Below are positions 36,401 to 51,400 of a stretch of DNA of 64,000 bases, piece by piece. The notes under the pieces are model-generated. The model did no database searches, had not been told where the DNA came from, and worked only from the letters and a program-made list of their open reading frames with translations. Each line of letters starts with the position of its first letter. The stretch's first letter is position 1. Location: NCBI GenBank assembly GCA_948146395.1, contig OX411548.1, forward strand, positions 59,663,020 through 59,727,019, in the 5' to 3' direction. The position numbers and the translations under genes are program-made. Source of the DNA: Fragum whitleyi (lineage: Eukaryota; Mollusca; Bivalvia; Cardiida; Cardiidae).

Positions 36401-39400
36401 CGTGGTGAGTTTGCTTGTTACCAAGCCAATCGGCGAAGGCGATGCACAGGAGTTCACGGCAGACCGATACAGGGACGTTGAGCTCTTAGGCCATTGTCGC
36501 GTAAGCGGTTTCGAACCGTACCGGGATGGATATGAAGATTATAAATGCCTAATAGTGATATTTGCAGTTTCGCTAGCTGTGAGATGGCGATTACGTAAGG
36601 GAGAAAGTGTCATAAACCGATCCTGACGTGGCGTCGTGACGTGCGGACGTCCACTTTGCGGTTGGTCGTTTACCCTCCCCGTCACTCGCAGACGTTGAAC
36701 AAGACGTTCAATAGTTCGAATATGCACACCAAAATATGCAGCAACCTGTTGTTGGCCTTGACCCTGCACAAGCATTGCTATAGCTTGTAACCGCTCGACT
36801 TCCGACAATTGCGCCATTGATGCAAATTGCTCAATTTGAAGAAATCATTGAAACATCGATCTGAACACTTGAACAGTACCAAATAGACTGAAAATTTCCC
36901 TGAAAAAACTCAAAGACATTCCCCTGCACGGGATTCTTGCATTTGAGCACGTGCCTCTCATGGTACGACGAGGTAAGGTATTGTGTAGTTCCAAACGCGT
37001 GTATCGTTCGACAGCGAACACACATAAATTTCCCCGATTTTCATTATTCTAGACCGGGCAATAAAATATATGTTGCATATTTTGTGTATCCCGGCGTTTC
37101 TTTTTTGTCCTAGAATATATAGCCAATCACGCTTAAACGGAAGTGACTACTGTATTTTCAAGTACACGCCGGTACGACAACATTGCTTAGTTCAACCGAC
37201 CACAGTGGCTAAAATCGTCAGACATTTTAGGGTGAGGGGAGGTTTTTGTATCCGCGTAGCTTCAAATATTAAGATTTCTTCAGGGTTCGACATTTAAAAC
37301 CTTTCACCTTCGGATCGAAGGACCTGTTAGCTAGAAATTTTATTGGACCAACCTGATAACAATGGGTCCTCTGTACACTAGATTTATTCTAGAGCAGTTT
37401 AAGGAGAAAATCGTAAGGAAAATAGAGTGAGAAAAGAAGAAATTGCTGGAGACACGCCATTTCTTCTTTTTTCCGCAATGTTAACGATAGGTTGAGAAAA
37501 TTTTTTGGTTATATTGTGAAGGATTTTTTCATTCATTTCATAGGAATAATATGGTCATTTACTTCGGGCATTAGGGACCTGCAACATGGTAGCTTCCTTC
37601 AGTCCTCTCTTAAATCCACAGGCCTCAGGCCTTAAGACTGATGTTAGTGTCGATCTCTCATTCACTACATGAATTTATATGAAATTCACACACAGTCCTT
37701 TTTATGAGACCATACAATCAGAGAAAATTGAAACCGGGAAGTGGAATAGAACGATTTTTTATCAGAAAAAATAACAAGCTATCCTGCATGTATAATTTGG
37801 GGGAAAATTCACGAAATAATTGTTTTCGTCTCGTAAATTCTGTCAAAATTAGCCGTTACTTTCACGCAATCAAACACACGCATTAGTTTGCTATTTTGGA
37901 TGACATTCGAGGATGAAAATTAAGAAAGCATATTGGTGCTTCCTACGTAGTGATTAGCACTTGTCAAAAGTGATACCAAATGTTTGGATTCTAATACAAC
38001 ACTGTTACGGCTTCATGAAACACTACTTGTCAAAATAATAACTTGTTATAAGTTATCGTGCTTCGTCACGCGAAAATGTATACAAACGCTTAAATCGCCT
38101 GATTTGCGATCAAAAGGGAAAGTAATATTAAGCAATATAAACGAAGGATTAACAATATAAGTAATATTTTACAGGACATATAATCCAAGATTATTGCCCT
38201 GGCAGAGCGAGCCTAAGTTATGGTTCATTGCATTTAAGGTCAAGGTAATTCAGCTTTCATTTATAATTACTCAGTTTAATAGATAGTCGACATTCTTTAC
38301 ATAGAAGGTTGGCAACCAAACCCTTGTAACTACAGCTAGTTACAGGGATTTGGTAACCAAACGATGAAATGTGTTCACTTTCCCTCAGCACGCTAATTCT
38401 TTAGGTTTTATGAAACAGTTATGATTTATCAACAAAAGGCGTGTACGTTTGATCATTTGATACGCCCAGCCTGTGAAACGCATATTATGTCACACTTTAT
38501 GAAGCATATATGAACCAGTGCATGACACTTCCAACAATTTCAAATGTGCGCGAAGAAAAGACTCTGGCCAGCCTGTGCAACTGCACAGTCTGACCAGAGG
38601 CTTTACTTCGCGCTTTTTAGATAGATAAGGCCTCAAAGTTTCCTTAGACCGTTAGGTTACTCTATTTTTACAGTGTGCGACTGTCTATGCTTCTCAACGT
38701 TTGCACCTCACGGACATTTCAAATTGTTGGAAATGTTATGCACAGGCTCAAATAGAATTTTTGTTCGTAATGCGTCTACCTTTTTGGGTATCCAACACTT
38801 CAAGTATCGTTTCTTCAGCATTTACCTTGGATCGATTGGGTTTGGCTGAAAAATTTAAAATAAAGACAATAGCCTTATCTAACTAAATATTGAAGATGAC
38901 ATTGCGAAAAATAAACTCAACGAAAGGTTAAAACTGGGCTTATCATATTTTGATAACAAAACGCAGTGGTTTTTTTTAAAGTAACGTTTTGTTTTCAAAT
39001 CATAATATGCCAAGAAGATCTCCACAGATGATCGGAAGGCGGTTAAGACATTTGTTTGTTTGTTTTTTTGTTTGTTTTTTTGTTTGTTTGTTTTTTCAAG
39101 CATATTGGCCAAAGCACCAACAGAAGCCGAATTGCCTATAAAATGTCCCAAAATAACTACACTTACGTCCGAGGTACTTTCCAGTTTATGGCAAGGTCCG
39201 AGCGATGTTCCTAATACCGTATGAGTTGCTACAAAGTTTGAGATAATGCCGACGTCTTAGAGGTATTACGAACTTTTTTTGTTCACAAGGAATAGAAAAG
39301 CTAAATTTATTTGAGATTAGATGTACCTTCAACTGTATATAAGAGTAGTTTTCCATCTGGTGACAGGCCAATCTCGTCTCTCGAGAAAGAAGCACGATTA

Positions 39401-42400
39401 TTCTTTATAGTATGGGTATGACGTCTGTTGACGTAATCGTAGATTTGAATGATCGCAATCTCTGCGTCACACCATGTGACTAATACACTTCCGCTTTCAT
39501 TAACCTGGAAAAAGGTCAGTATTCAACACGTGAATGTGTCAATGAAGATTTTGAATATTGAAGATATACTTTACGAATGCTTATCGCTCATAAAACTGCC
39601 AAGGTACTCATAGATAAATTGACTTGTATTCTAAAATGACCAGCCTCAATTCATGAAAGATAAATGTGTTGATATGCATGCTTAAATTTCAATTAAAAAT
39701 CTACAAAAAATGAGAACAGGGGCACCACCTCCTACTGCAACGGTCGGCTGCAGGTGCTGGATGATGCAAAAAATCTACATCGAAAAAGGGAGATAACTCT
39801 TACAAAAGTTTCTCCAGAGTTATCCCCTTATATAGTCTGGATATCTTGTGAAGGTGACCACAATTGTCAAGTTTCATGAATATATCTTCATTAACAACAG
39901 AGATGTGAGCAATGTTAAAGATTGTCACGCAAATGCTAACATCAACGCGAACGACGCCATGGTGATCATAATACCTCAGGTTTTCTCCGAAAACAGCCGA
40001 ATTAAAAATCATATTATGCATCTCACTTTTCTTTTTGTTTACGCAGCCATAGCTTGGAAAACTTGCTGAGGTCACATAAAGTTTAACGTTTTTATTTATG
40101 ATCCATCCATATAAATACCAGACATGATAATTTTCACTCTTTCATTATAAATGCGCGAGCTCTTCTTAATCGATCCTTACAGTATTTTAACAGTTTTACC
40201 CTTTAAAGACGAAAAAATATTGCAGAAAGGAATCATAGTCGTTTTGAAGTGATCTAAGTGTTAAGGATAAACAAGTGAAAAATAGGGCGTGAAAGACGCG
40301 TGAATTTAACGATTAATAAATATATTTTCCCCCGTAATCGTCTTGGTTTATCCGGTAGCATACGCATACACCCGACAACTTATATTTATGTAACAATATA
40401 CATTATACTTGTCAAAAAATATATTTCTACTCACCACAAAACCGCCTAGCTTCTCTTTCTGTTTGTTTTCTAGAAGAGCCGTAGTTTTACCAGTTTTATA
40501 ATCATAAACCTTTACGTTGCTACGACCAAGACTCAAACACACAACCTCTGAAAAAATAAAACCAGAAAAAATCACTTTAAGATGAGGACAATAAAGATTT
40601 CAGTTAAGGGAATTGTCCAACAAAAGGATATGTTTTTTCTCTGATTTCCTCTTACATGTCAATCTGCATATACCGTTTTTATCATTTTTGTTTTAAGTTT
40701 AACTCCACTTTCAATAAAGAATTATATAAGATATATTATTGCAGTTTTATCTAAATAACTTTACAAATATCCGTGCGATAACATCCCATATGATATTTTC
40801 TATGATATCAAGTGGATATTTTAGAAAAAATGACGTAATGCGGTAACTTTTAGAAACTTGCATTTATGTTAGAAACATCGACGAAAACAAGGCAAATAGA
40901 GGTTATAAGATAAATAAAATACGTACTTAGTGTATTGTATAAAATGTATTGTATAAAAAGTATCTAACTCGGTCGTAGGAATTAATAATTATCTCGGCAG
41001 AGCCTCGACAATTATCAATTCCCGAAACCTCGTTAGATATTTTTTTCATACAAAACAATAAGTAGGCTTACGTATTATACAAATATCGCGGTGGCTGATA
41101 ACTTTCCATGGTTTCTTGTCGTTTTTCACAACAGTAATACCACAACATTTCGTCCGAACCACCGGCTGCTCATCCCGCTTAGGCGTTTTAATAATCATAC
41201 TCCTATTGGTGGGAGGCCAATGACTCATGTCACATTGCCTTTTTTTAAAAGTTGTTGGGTGAAAGTTGTATGAGCCGGGGTTTGAATTTACGACCCGAGG
41301 ATTGACAATCCAATGCATTATATGTGACCCGTCACAGGAAAAGGGACCGTCTGGGTAGTGCGTAAAGTGTCGACACCAGTCGGACTGCGCATATTGCGCA
41401 GACTGACTATGGTCGACACTTTTCGCACTTAGCTTATTTTCTGAATCCAGAATGACAAATCTACCTTCCTGTGGAAGAATTTTTAACTTGCGACCTCTGG
41501 GTGACCTATTCTGGGCCCAATCTCTTTTTCAAATATTAATCTTGCAGAGTTCCCAGATGATCCTTTTTCGCGTGACGGGTCACAATTTTACATTAAACCT
41601 TTTCTGGAATCCAGGTAGACAAAGTCCCACATTTGTTTTGGTAGATACTCGTGAAACTCTCTAGTAATCTCCAGCCTGTCTATATTGATGACCTTCAACT
41701 TGTGTTCTACATCGTGTAGGACGAGCAATTCGTGCTCGTTAACTATTTTGAACTGGAGAATTGAACAGTCCTGAAAAATGAAAGATTGTTGTCTTAATTT
41801 TATGGGGTGACATTTTAAGAGAATTTTGTTCATCGCTAATTAATGTCATAAGAAGTAAAGAAATCTTTGATTACCTAGTAATAATTTTCTCGAAGTCTGC
41901 TATTTTTTTCAATTGAGCCTCTACTAATAATGTAAAACAATTGTGTGTCATGTTACTTTGAAATCCATCCATAAATATAGAAGCAAAGCTCACTTTTTAT
42001 GTTCGACCTTGACCTTTGGCGTTATTTCCAAATACAGTTAACAACATCGTGAACTTGACAAGATGAATGATTCGGGAATGATTAAGGAATGAAATTGAAT
42101 GAGTATGTTGAGCGAATTTTGAGTGAATTTAATGGGATGAACAAAATTTGCGATATTGATTACCTCCCTTTAATAAAAATGCATAAATGTTCTTCAAATA
42201 GCTTCCTATTTCTTCAATATCTTATCAGACGCTTACAATTTCAATGAATTCAATGAAATAAAAAAAAAAATTCCCAGCCACTTTTAATTTTGAACGAAGT
42301 TTTTGATATATGTATTTCATTGAGTTTGGGGCGTTTTTGAATGGTTTGAGTGAGTGTTTTGAATGAGTGAATGGAGCGCCGAATGAGCGATTTAGAATGA

Positions 42401-45400
42401 TTTAGATTGAGATGAATGTCAATTTCACGATGTAACTAACTGTAGCACCACACGAATTATTGCGTACAATTTTGCCAAATTATTTTGAAATCTATCCCTA
42501 TAGCCTGAGCTGGCATTACGACAACTGTTTCCTTTACAAAAAGTGAACCCAACATAAGATATTCAAAATTTCTTTAAGTTAAAGGAGGTGTTCCAAAAGT
42601 GCCCACGCACGGATTTTCATGAAACTTTGCAAATACATACTACACATTAAATGTACCACAGAACAAACTTTCATTTGTCAATATCTCAAAAAGAGGTCAA
42701 ATTACAGCCCCTTGTCTTAATCCATGTTGAGGTAAGTGGGTGGGGTAATTTAATATGCTATAATTTCTTTATACTTATCAATTTTTGAATTGTTTTTTAT
42801 GTACTGTAAAGTTTAAAGTAATTATTAAGATAATGAATATATAAATGGCAAGTTTTACGTTGTTTGACAAATTTTTATACTCTTGAATATAAAAATTTCT
42901 TATTTTTTTTAAAAGATTTGAGGTGAATATAAATTTTGAGCGCATAGATTAGTACCTTCTGATGCTAGTCCAGTTTAGTTACTCTTCAAAAAATAAGCTC
43001 CACTATCCTTCTTTCTTGTGTAAAAATTTAAAGAAGATTGAAAACCGGTAACATTATTTTTTATGCTTATAAATACACATCTTTAGTTTCAAAATTCATC
43101 CAAAATCTTGTATTATGTCCTGAAATAGACATTATTTAAATGTCTTTGTATTTATCTTTACACAAATTTGCAAATAATTACAAGTCAAGGCATATACTGC
43201 ATAAGATTTTTTTTTTTGTATCACTAAACTGGTCAAATTACAGCCCTTGCTTATACCACAATGTTGAAAAAGTGGGTGGGGTAAGATGAAAAATATAATT
43301 TACTTGATTTTCTTTAATTTTTGCAAAAATTTCAATAGTATCTTACAGTAAGTTTTGCAGAATTTGTTTCTTATTTTCCTGAGTTGAAAAGAATAGGAAA
43401 AATATTGTGTGCTAGTGACTGGCTATCTATCTATCGGTCTGTCTGTTTCTTAGAAATTTGCCTATCTGTCTGCACATCATAAAAAAATGATATTTGCAAA
43501 TTACTTCAATCCTTTTCTAGATACATATTCATATGTGACATCATAATGAATCAAATCACTTGAGATCTGAAATCTCTGAGGTCAAGGTCATCCATGTTTA
43601 GGTAAGTTGATGGGGTAGTTAAATATTCTATATTTTTTTTATACTTATCAATTTATGCATTGCATATGCATAGTTTTCATGTACTGTAAAGCCCATAAAA
43701 GTGATTAAGATAATGAATATATAAAATGAAAAGTTCTATGTTGTTTGACAATTTTTTACACACTCAAAAATAAAAATTGCTTAAAAGTATGTATGTATAC
43801 ACATTCAAGTTCTATGTCCAATTTCACTTAAAAGGTTAAACTTAGCAAAAATAAACAAACATGCGAGCCTATTCAAGATATACAATGTTTATTTTTGGTT
43901 GGATATGTGATTTCAGGTTAACACATCCAGTAACTTGATGATAGTCTTACATGTGCAAGGTCATTGTCAGCAAACAATGTTAAACTAACTATGTTTGTTT
44001 TTAGCTCACATGAGCACAAAGTGCTCAAGGTAAGCTAATGTGATAGTAGAATGTCCGTCGCCATTCGTGCGTCGTCCACAATTTCTTTAAACATCTTCTC
44101 CTCCTAAACCAGTGGACCAATCTTGATGAAACTTGGTAGATATGTTACATGGGTAAAGCTCTACCAAAGTTGTTCAAATAAATAAAATCCACCCTTGGCT
44201 TTCCCTTTACCTTTAACAAAACGAGTGAAAATATGAAAATCTTCAAAAATCTTCTTCTCTGAAACAAGAAGGTGGACAGCTTTCATATTTGGTATGTAGC
44301 ATCATCTAGTGGACCTCTACCAAGTTTGTTCCTATCAAGACCCTGGGGTCATATTTGGGCTCCATCCGGGCGCAACCCTTTTTACATAGAATCAAAGAGC
44401 GAAAAACTTAAAAAAAAAACTTCTCTTCTGAAACAAGAAGCCAGACAGCTTTCATATTTGGTATGTAGCATCATCTAATGGACCAAGTTTGTTCATATCA
44501 AGACCCTGGGGTCACATTTGGGTTTTGGTGCATCCCTTTTTACATAGAATCAAAGAGCGAAAAGGCATTTCTGTCTTGCTCTTGGCTGAAAACAGTTCAT
44601 GGTATTGATCTTATGTAGAAAATGTCATGTTGTTGACATATGCCTATTTAATTCATGTGATCTCCCAGGGATCAAATAGACTCAGGTGAGCAATCTAGGA
44701 CCATCACGGTCCTCTGGTTTTTAAGATGCAATACTCCTTCTAGGGTTTATGAAAGATTTCCATAATATTTTTATGCATAACCCTATGATATCATCCACCT
44801 GGCCAAGTACAATGTATAAGTATCGTGGACAGTTATGAAAAAAAAAGTATATAAACAAATTATTATAACAATAAATTATTGGGGTTTTTTTATTTGAATG
44901 GCAACGGAAAAGGGGCCGGTAATATCCTCTAGGAGACATATTTGAGATTTTGCTGTTGTTTTGCACCACTCTTTGTCGATCTGTTCATCTATTTAAGAGA
45001 AGTACAGTTCACAAGAACCGTAACTCTACTCATCATATTTTTTGAGATATTGCCCTTATTAATTGACAAGGAATAGGTCATTGGCTTGCTCTAATGGGGG
45101 CATAAATGTTTTTAAAACATCTTTTGTTTCTTTTAGGTTCAATGTCCTAATTCTGTCCCAAATGTCTAAAAGAATAACCATAAACTATTTTGTTGAATTT
45201 GACACAGTTCTAGATCAGAAAGAAACATGTCGTTTGTCGCAACTAGAGTTCAAAGGTTAAAGTCTTACTTTCACTAAATTGGCTACACAATATCTCTTAA
45301 ACTTTTTAGTTTAATTATAAATGTAATATTAAGATATAATTTAACGTAATAGGGAACTGTGTCGTTTCTTGATTTCTAGCTCACCAGAGCACAACATTCC

Positions 45401-48400
45401 TGAAGGGAGCTTTTAGGATCCCTAGTCCGTCGCAGGTGGTGCATCATGTGGCTTCCGTCTTCCAAATTTTTCAAAACTTCTTCTCCTCCTTAACCCTCAA
45501 GGCAATTTCAATGACACTTTGCCAGAATTTTCCTTGGGTAACCCTTCTCAAAGATTGTTTGCAAAATTTGGATTGGCCCATAAATATGACCATGGCTTTT
45601 TTTCACTATTAAATCATTGAACAACATTTCCTCCTGAACCATCAAGCCAATTTGAATGCCACTTTTCCAGAATATTCCTTTGGAAACCCATTGCAAATAT
45701 TGTTCTTGAAATTGGCATAAAAATCTGTTTGACTTGGCGGATGAAAACATCATCATCTACCAATTTCAATAATTTCTAAGCTGACCCTTTTCATTGAATT
45801 ACATCTCAACAACTAGGCTAATTTCTACGAATCTTTGCCAGAATGTCACTTCAGTAACCAATAAAACTCAGTTGAGTGATTTAGTTTCATTATTTACCCC
45901 TTGTTTACAAACAACACTTACCTTAAGACCTAGGAGAATCATTTATTTATGAACGAAAAAGATTCTTTCAAATTGTATTATCGTTAAAGTAGAATTTCTT
46001 ATTTGAATTAAGACTAGGGGTCAGCACAGACAATAACCCTAATGGGCCGGAGGCAAGTTTATTTTAGGAAGGACTTGTACATGTATCAGCAAAGCTGGAA
46101 TATTGCAGGTACTTCAGGAATGTAGTGATCGTTCATCTTCATTTGTATACTTAAAAATTCAAATATATATATTGCCTATCCCAAAACTTGACATTTTCAT
46201 ATCCCAAAGGAAAACACTGTATAAAAAGAAGAAAATGCTTGTAACAAGAGATTCCTTCTTTTCCCACACTGTTTTTCCTTCCAAAGTTTTTCATTTCATA
46301 ACCTACAGTTTGATTAAATTTGGATTTATTGCTAAAAGTGTCTCGCGTTTTCTTTGTAGGAATCTTATTTCTAAAACGGACCTGTAAAACTTCTACAGGA
46401 TTGTGAGTGACAGAAAATACGTAGTGTCAAATCCTAAACACCATCCTTATTATGTGGCATTGACCTTCAAACATGAAATTGAGTAAGGAACCAACTGAAA
46501 TGAGTCTGTTTAAAAAAAATCTGACATTGACCTTCACAAATGACTTTGAGTAAGGAACAAACTGAAATACATTTGTTTAAAAGAAAATATAATTGAAAAT
46601 CAAAATTATCATGCATTCCTTTTGCAAAGAATGTTTCCAAAGCTAAATGAAGTTTTTTTTTATTTATAACAATGACCTTGATAATTATACTTGACCTTGA
46701 CAGATGGTTTTGATTAATCTTTGTAAATAGGCTTTGTCACAAAGGATCCATGTATGAAATATGAACATCCTGTTTACAGCCGTTGTGAAGATATACACAC
46801 TTTAAGATTATCAGATGGGTGAAATCTATATCTTACCCCACCCACTATCTTCTACACTAAGAGATTTTCGACTAACTTACCGGTTTTCGATTTCAATGAA
46901 ACTTTCTGTAAACATTAAGAACATATGTATCTTAATTTTAAAAGAGTTTGATAACTGGACTAGAGCTACAACTTAAAAATTTTAACCCTTTAACTCAGAA
47001 CATTATTTCATTTTTTTTCAAATTTTCATGAATTTTTCAAGAACTTTTTGGGATATCTGTTAGGAGGAAGCAGACATAAGATCCCAACCTATATGAAAAT
47101 ATATAGGTACCAATTGTCTTTAAAGTCAGTAACAAATTCTTTTTACAGATTCCAAAATTTCCTTGCAATGTGATTTTTTTCCTGACACCCCTTTGCATTT
47201 GATAAGATGTGCTTTCGGGTACTTTATGGTCGACCCTCTTTACTCATTTTGGAAAAAAAAGTCATTTTTTTAATCAGTATACCCAGTACTACAATTACCC
47301 ACAATATCATAAAAATCTAAGCGTGGGCACATTTTACTATATATTTGGAACACCCCCTTTCGATTAAAAACCACAAAGTTACATTCTTATTTAGATCCTT
47401 TATGTCTGGCGGCGCATCTTATTTAAAATACTTTCATTTCTCACCAACAATTTCTCCCTTACAGCGATGTTCTTCACCAAGTCGTAAACAAAAATAAACT
47501 GGCTATCGGCTTCCCGAGTCTTGAACCCAAAACCTACCAAATATCGGGGGTTAGGGTGAAGAGTCAACATTCTGAAATCAGTTGAAATTGTGTGTCAAAC
47601 TATATTTTCCAAACAAAGATTTTTATTGATGGATTTATTTCCATTACATTATACCGTGATATGGACAGTTCATATGAACAAGTAACTCGTCCGATCACAA
47701 AGACATGAAGATTTGAATATGAAAATATGTAACCAGGATAAAGACCATGTGGGAATTCCGTAAAACTAAATATTTGGAAAGAAAAATGGAATCAGTGGTG
47801 CAAAAACGGACGTTGTGTTTACATAGGAAGATTGAATGATTAATATACAGAAAACGAAAAGTGCCTGTGCAGCCTGCGCATTCTGATTTAGATCGACATT
47901 TTGATGATCCTCTATCGGCTGTCGGGTCACAAATGATAAACAAATACACATTTTCTCTTGCACGAAGCCATCTTTGCAATTTTTTGCTGTTGTAACCTTA
48001 AATTCATAACCTTGAAATTAACGACCTTGTCGAATCGGAGCTTGACTGGAACCATGGACAGGTTTAAACATCAAAACCAACATTTATATTTCAGTTGACT
48101 TTAGTACCATCCCTGCGTTCAGACAAAAAAGGCGGATTATCAAACGTTATCGAGCGATTTCCTGCAGGAACAGTAAACTCGTTTTGGCACCTTCAATAAT
48201 CAAGGCGGCTAAAATAGCAACAAAAAAGCGGACAACACGCCTTTGATCGATTTTATACTGTCACAAGCTATAAATATTGCCTGATAAAAGGGGGTATGAT
48301 AAACTTGTTGATATCAGGTCATTTGATCACGTGACAGCTTTATCACGTCACTTGGTCACGTGACCAACCGGATCTTCTTTTTTGCGGCTATTAAAACATA

Positions 48401-51400
48401 TTTCAATCGATTCTCATATGATTTTAAAATCAAATCGCCACCATATCGATGACGTAGTACATGACTGATGACGTAATCTATAAAATTGTGACGAAGCTCA
48501 TCTGGGTGTTTACTTTCGATCTCGAAAAGTGTCTGGATTTTAAAACATTTATCTGAATGGATTCAAAGAAGAATTATTTGACCGAGAAGGATTTCGGAGA
48601 TAGTAGCTTAGCATCTGATCTCAATCTATGTCCATCCTCCGATTAAGAGTAAGGAAGGCATTGATTTGAGAGTTGCTTTTAGCTGCATGACAACAAACCT
48701 TGGAGAAAAAGGGACGTTTGAGATTGCGAAAATCACTCGATTCATATCTTCTTAATCATTAAGGTATGTTCGTATTACATGTACTCCATTTTTCTTTTTT
48801 TAAATATTTTCTTGTTACAACATAAGGAATCTTCTAAATTTTCGAGTTCTTAAGTCCTAAGCGATCCCCCCACCTCTGCCACCCATTCAACCTTATGATG
48901 AGGACTCGCCGAGTATCGGAGTTGTAAATCGGGATCAGATTTAATTTTCATAAATAAATAATGAATAGACAATTTAAAAAAAGATTGTAACAGGATAAAA
49001 AGAATAGATGATAGGTGACTTGAGGTGGAAAAGTTTATCGGGCTCGGCTGCGGAATTTATCCGGTTCGCCTCCGGCTCACCAGATAAATTCCTACGCCTT
49101 GCCCGATAAAATTTCCATCTCAAGTCCCCAACCATCTATTCTCTATTTACGAAAATCTGGTGATTTCCGTCTTGTTTGAATATCTTATCCTATATAGAGC
49201 AGGATATATGCACAACTAATCTTTTTTCGCTAGTTATGTTAATCTGGTTTTGAGGGTAAAGACTGTATTTGTGTTACCTTATTCTGTTAGCAGAGACACC
49301 AGGGGTACTGCTCATCTTCTGTTCTTTACGTGATCTATCAAACACTCTCACGTTCGAGTCCTCAGCTATTGTAACAACGGTACTGAGGTCATGGGTACAA
49401 GCACTAGTCACATCCACCGTGTGTTCAAGCTCTACTTTCGTCTCGGATGTTTGAATATTTACAAACGCCACAAACGCCGATTTTACATAATGTAGGTATT
49501 TGCCGTCTGGCGAACACTTCAGGCTGCGTACGTAGTCATTTGGATTTCCTTTATAATATATTACAATTTCATTTTAAAGAATTTAGTTTTTGAAACAGAG
49601 TTGATTCATGCATTTTAAAAGATAAATATTTCTTGTGGGGGCACTTAAAGTTTTAGATCTAACATCAAGTAAATTCGTAGAGCACCGTTTTGACGGGAAG
49701 ACTGAAATTCTATTAACAGCCCTCAAACCCATCCCATAAAAGTACTTTTAGACCGTTTGATTAACAAAATGTTTTTACTTCATGCAAAGGATTAACTCCT
49801 AACGATTTTTAACCAATATGCCTGAACAACAAACCTTTAATAACTTTAGTCTTTTTCATGGCTCTGAAGTCCAGAAAGATGATATCATTTGTATAGATAT
49901 TACTATAAATAACGTGTTTTTCATCCGGGGTGATCGCCATTTCGTCTATCTCATACTGTATGGATTCGTCAATATCTGAAATGATTTGTTTTGTTTGTTT
50001 GAATGGAGGTTAACGCCGATTTTAACAATCTTTCAGTTATATCGTGGCGGCTGGAACACCTAACTATTGATTCATGGTTTTTGTCACACCAATACCATCA
50101 TTACATCCTTTCCTAGCCCCTAGCTGCTATTTCATATAGGTCTGCGATTTTCAACCCATTGGTGGAAGACAAATAGTCAAGAAGGAAGAGTGCCGCTGTC
50201 GGGATTCGAACCCGGGAAATATCTGGAATGAAAATTAGACTTTAATATCATACATGCATCGTTCAATTTAAATCAAAGGAGAGGACAATACAATGCAAAT
50301 TTGTTTTCATGAAGTGCCGAATGATTTTAAAAAAAAACCTTTGTCATGCTAAACCCGGAATATGCCTGAATTTGCAGGTTATATAGACAAAGATTAGCCT
50401 GCCCAACTGTGCAGTCTGGTCTTAGTCGAAACCACATTCCTGTTTGACCAAAAGTTATGTTAAGATTTGATTTCTAAAAAAATGTTGTATATATATCTTT
50501 TTATTCAGAGCTGTCAGCATCTTTATCAATTTTATTTTATTTAGCATAAAAAAGTAATGGTCAGCCTCCCCTTTACCTCCTCTATAGTAAAAAAATTCTA
50601 GATTAATATGGTTCTAGATCAGAGGGCTTACATGTATGAGTAAGAGCACGGAATGGTTTTCAAATAAAAGAAAAATGTCGACCTTGACCTAAGATATTTG
50701 TAACCTAAAAAATATATTTAACTTTATAAGGCTACTAGTCCGGCAGAAATATGGCGTGTTTTGTTGAACCTGGAAGTAGGGTTAGTAGGGTAAGTTTTTT
50801 TTTTCTTGACTGATTCTTGTAGCCAAGGCCCTCGCCAACTAGAATCTGGTTGATGACAACTTGTCATCATTGAGCAATTTGAAAAAATCGAGATGGCAGC
50901 CAGGACTATCAAAAATCAATCAAGACAACACTTGTATAAAGCTTTATGGCTGTATTCCTGACCTCGCACGAAAACGAAAGTCTACGAGCCGGTAGAAAGA
51001 AAGGCAAACAGACAGACTGACATGGTGAACCTAAACAGTCCTCATATTTGTCGTAGAACAATTTAATTCTAGTTGATTCCATCATATTCCGCGCAGATTG
51101 ACTAAAACTTTTTTTTATTACTTCTCAAAAATAATTATGATAATACCGCTATTTTGTAAGATTCCGCAAAAAGTAGTCCAAATTAAAAACTGCTTCATTT
51201 TTATTAAATCTTTACATCTTTTTCTTCATGTTTTTCAACAAATAATCTCTTCATCTCTAACTAGGAGTATATTAAGTAAGCTATCAACAGTATATTTTAA
51301 ATATAAGGTAACGCATAAAAAACAATATGCAATATAACACAAACAAACCCAGTCAAATAACATGCAAAACGTTGTTTATTTGGATTCAGATCACCCGTTC

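Larger units (their letters stand above)
42581..47360. mobile_element. 4.8-kb element with long imperfect terminal inverted repeats
   Basis: The left end is AAAGGAGGTGTTCCAAAAG then GTGCCCACGC. The right end read inward is AAAGGGGGTGTTCCAAATA then GTGCCCACGC. Further inside, GTGGGTGGGGTAA (about 42731) has an inverse at about 46838-46850. CTAGTCCAGTT and AAAACCGGTAA also have inverted partners, so the arms run several hundred bp with mismatches and gaps. A direct repeat (42720-42905 and 43590-43795) lies in the left arm. No transposase or other long frame is present. I found no convincing target duplication. Two Helentron-like units lie inside. It occupies most of a WD40 gene intron, ending about 100 bp from exon 47463. 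Confidence 0.65.

Noticed and set aside
44272..44478. 68-codon open frame
   Set aside because: It falls within the core repeats of a Helentron-like element.
42581..47360. Polinton/Maverick or other virus-like element
   Set aside because: No polymerase, integrase or capsid frame is present, and the end sequence and target duplication do not fit.
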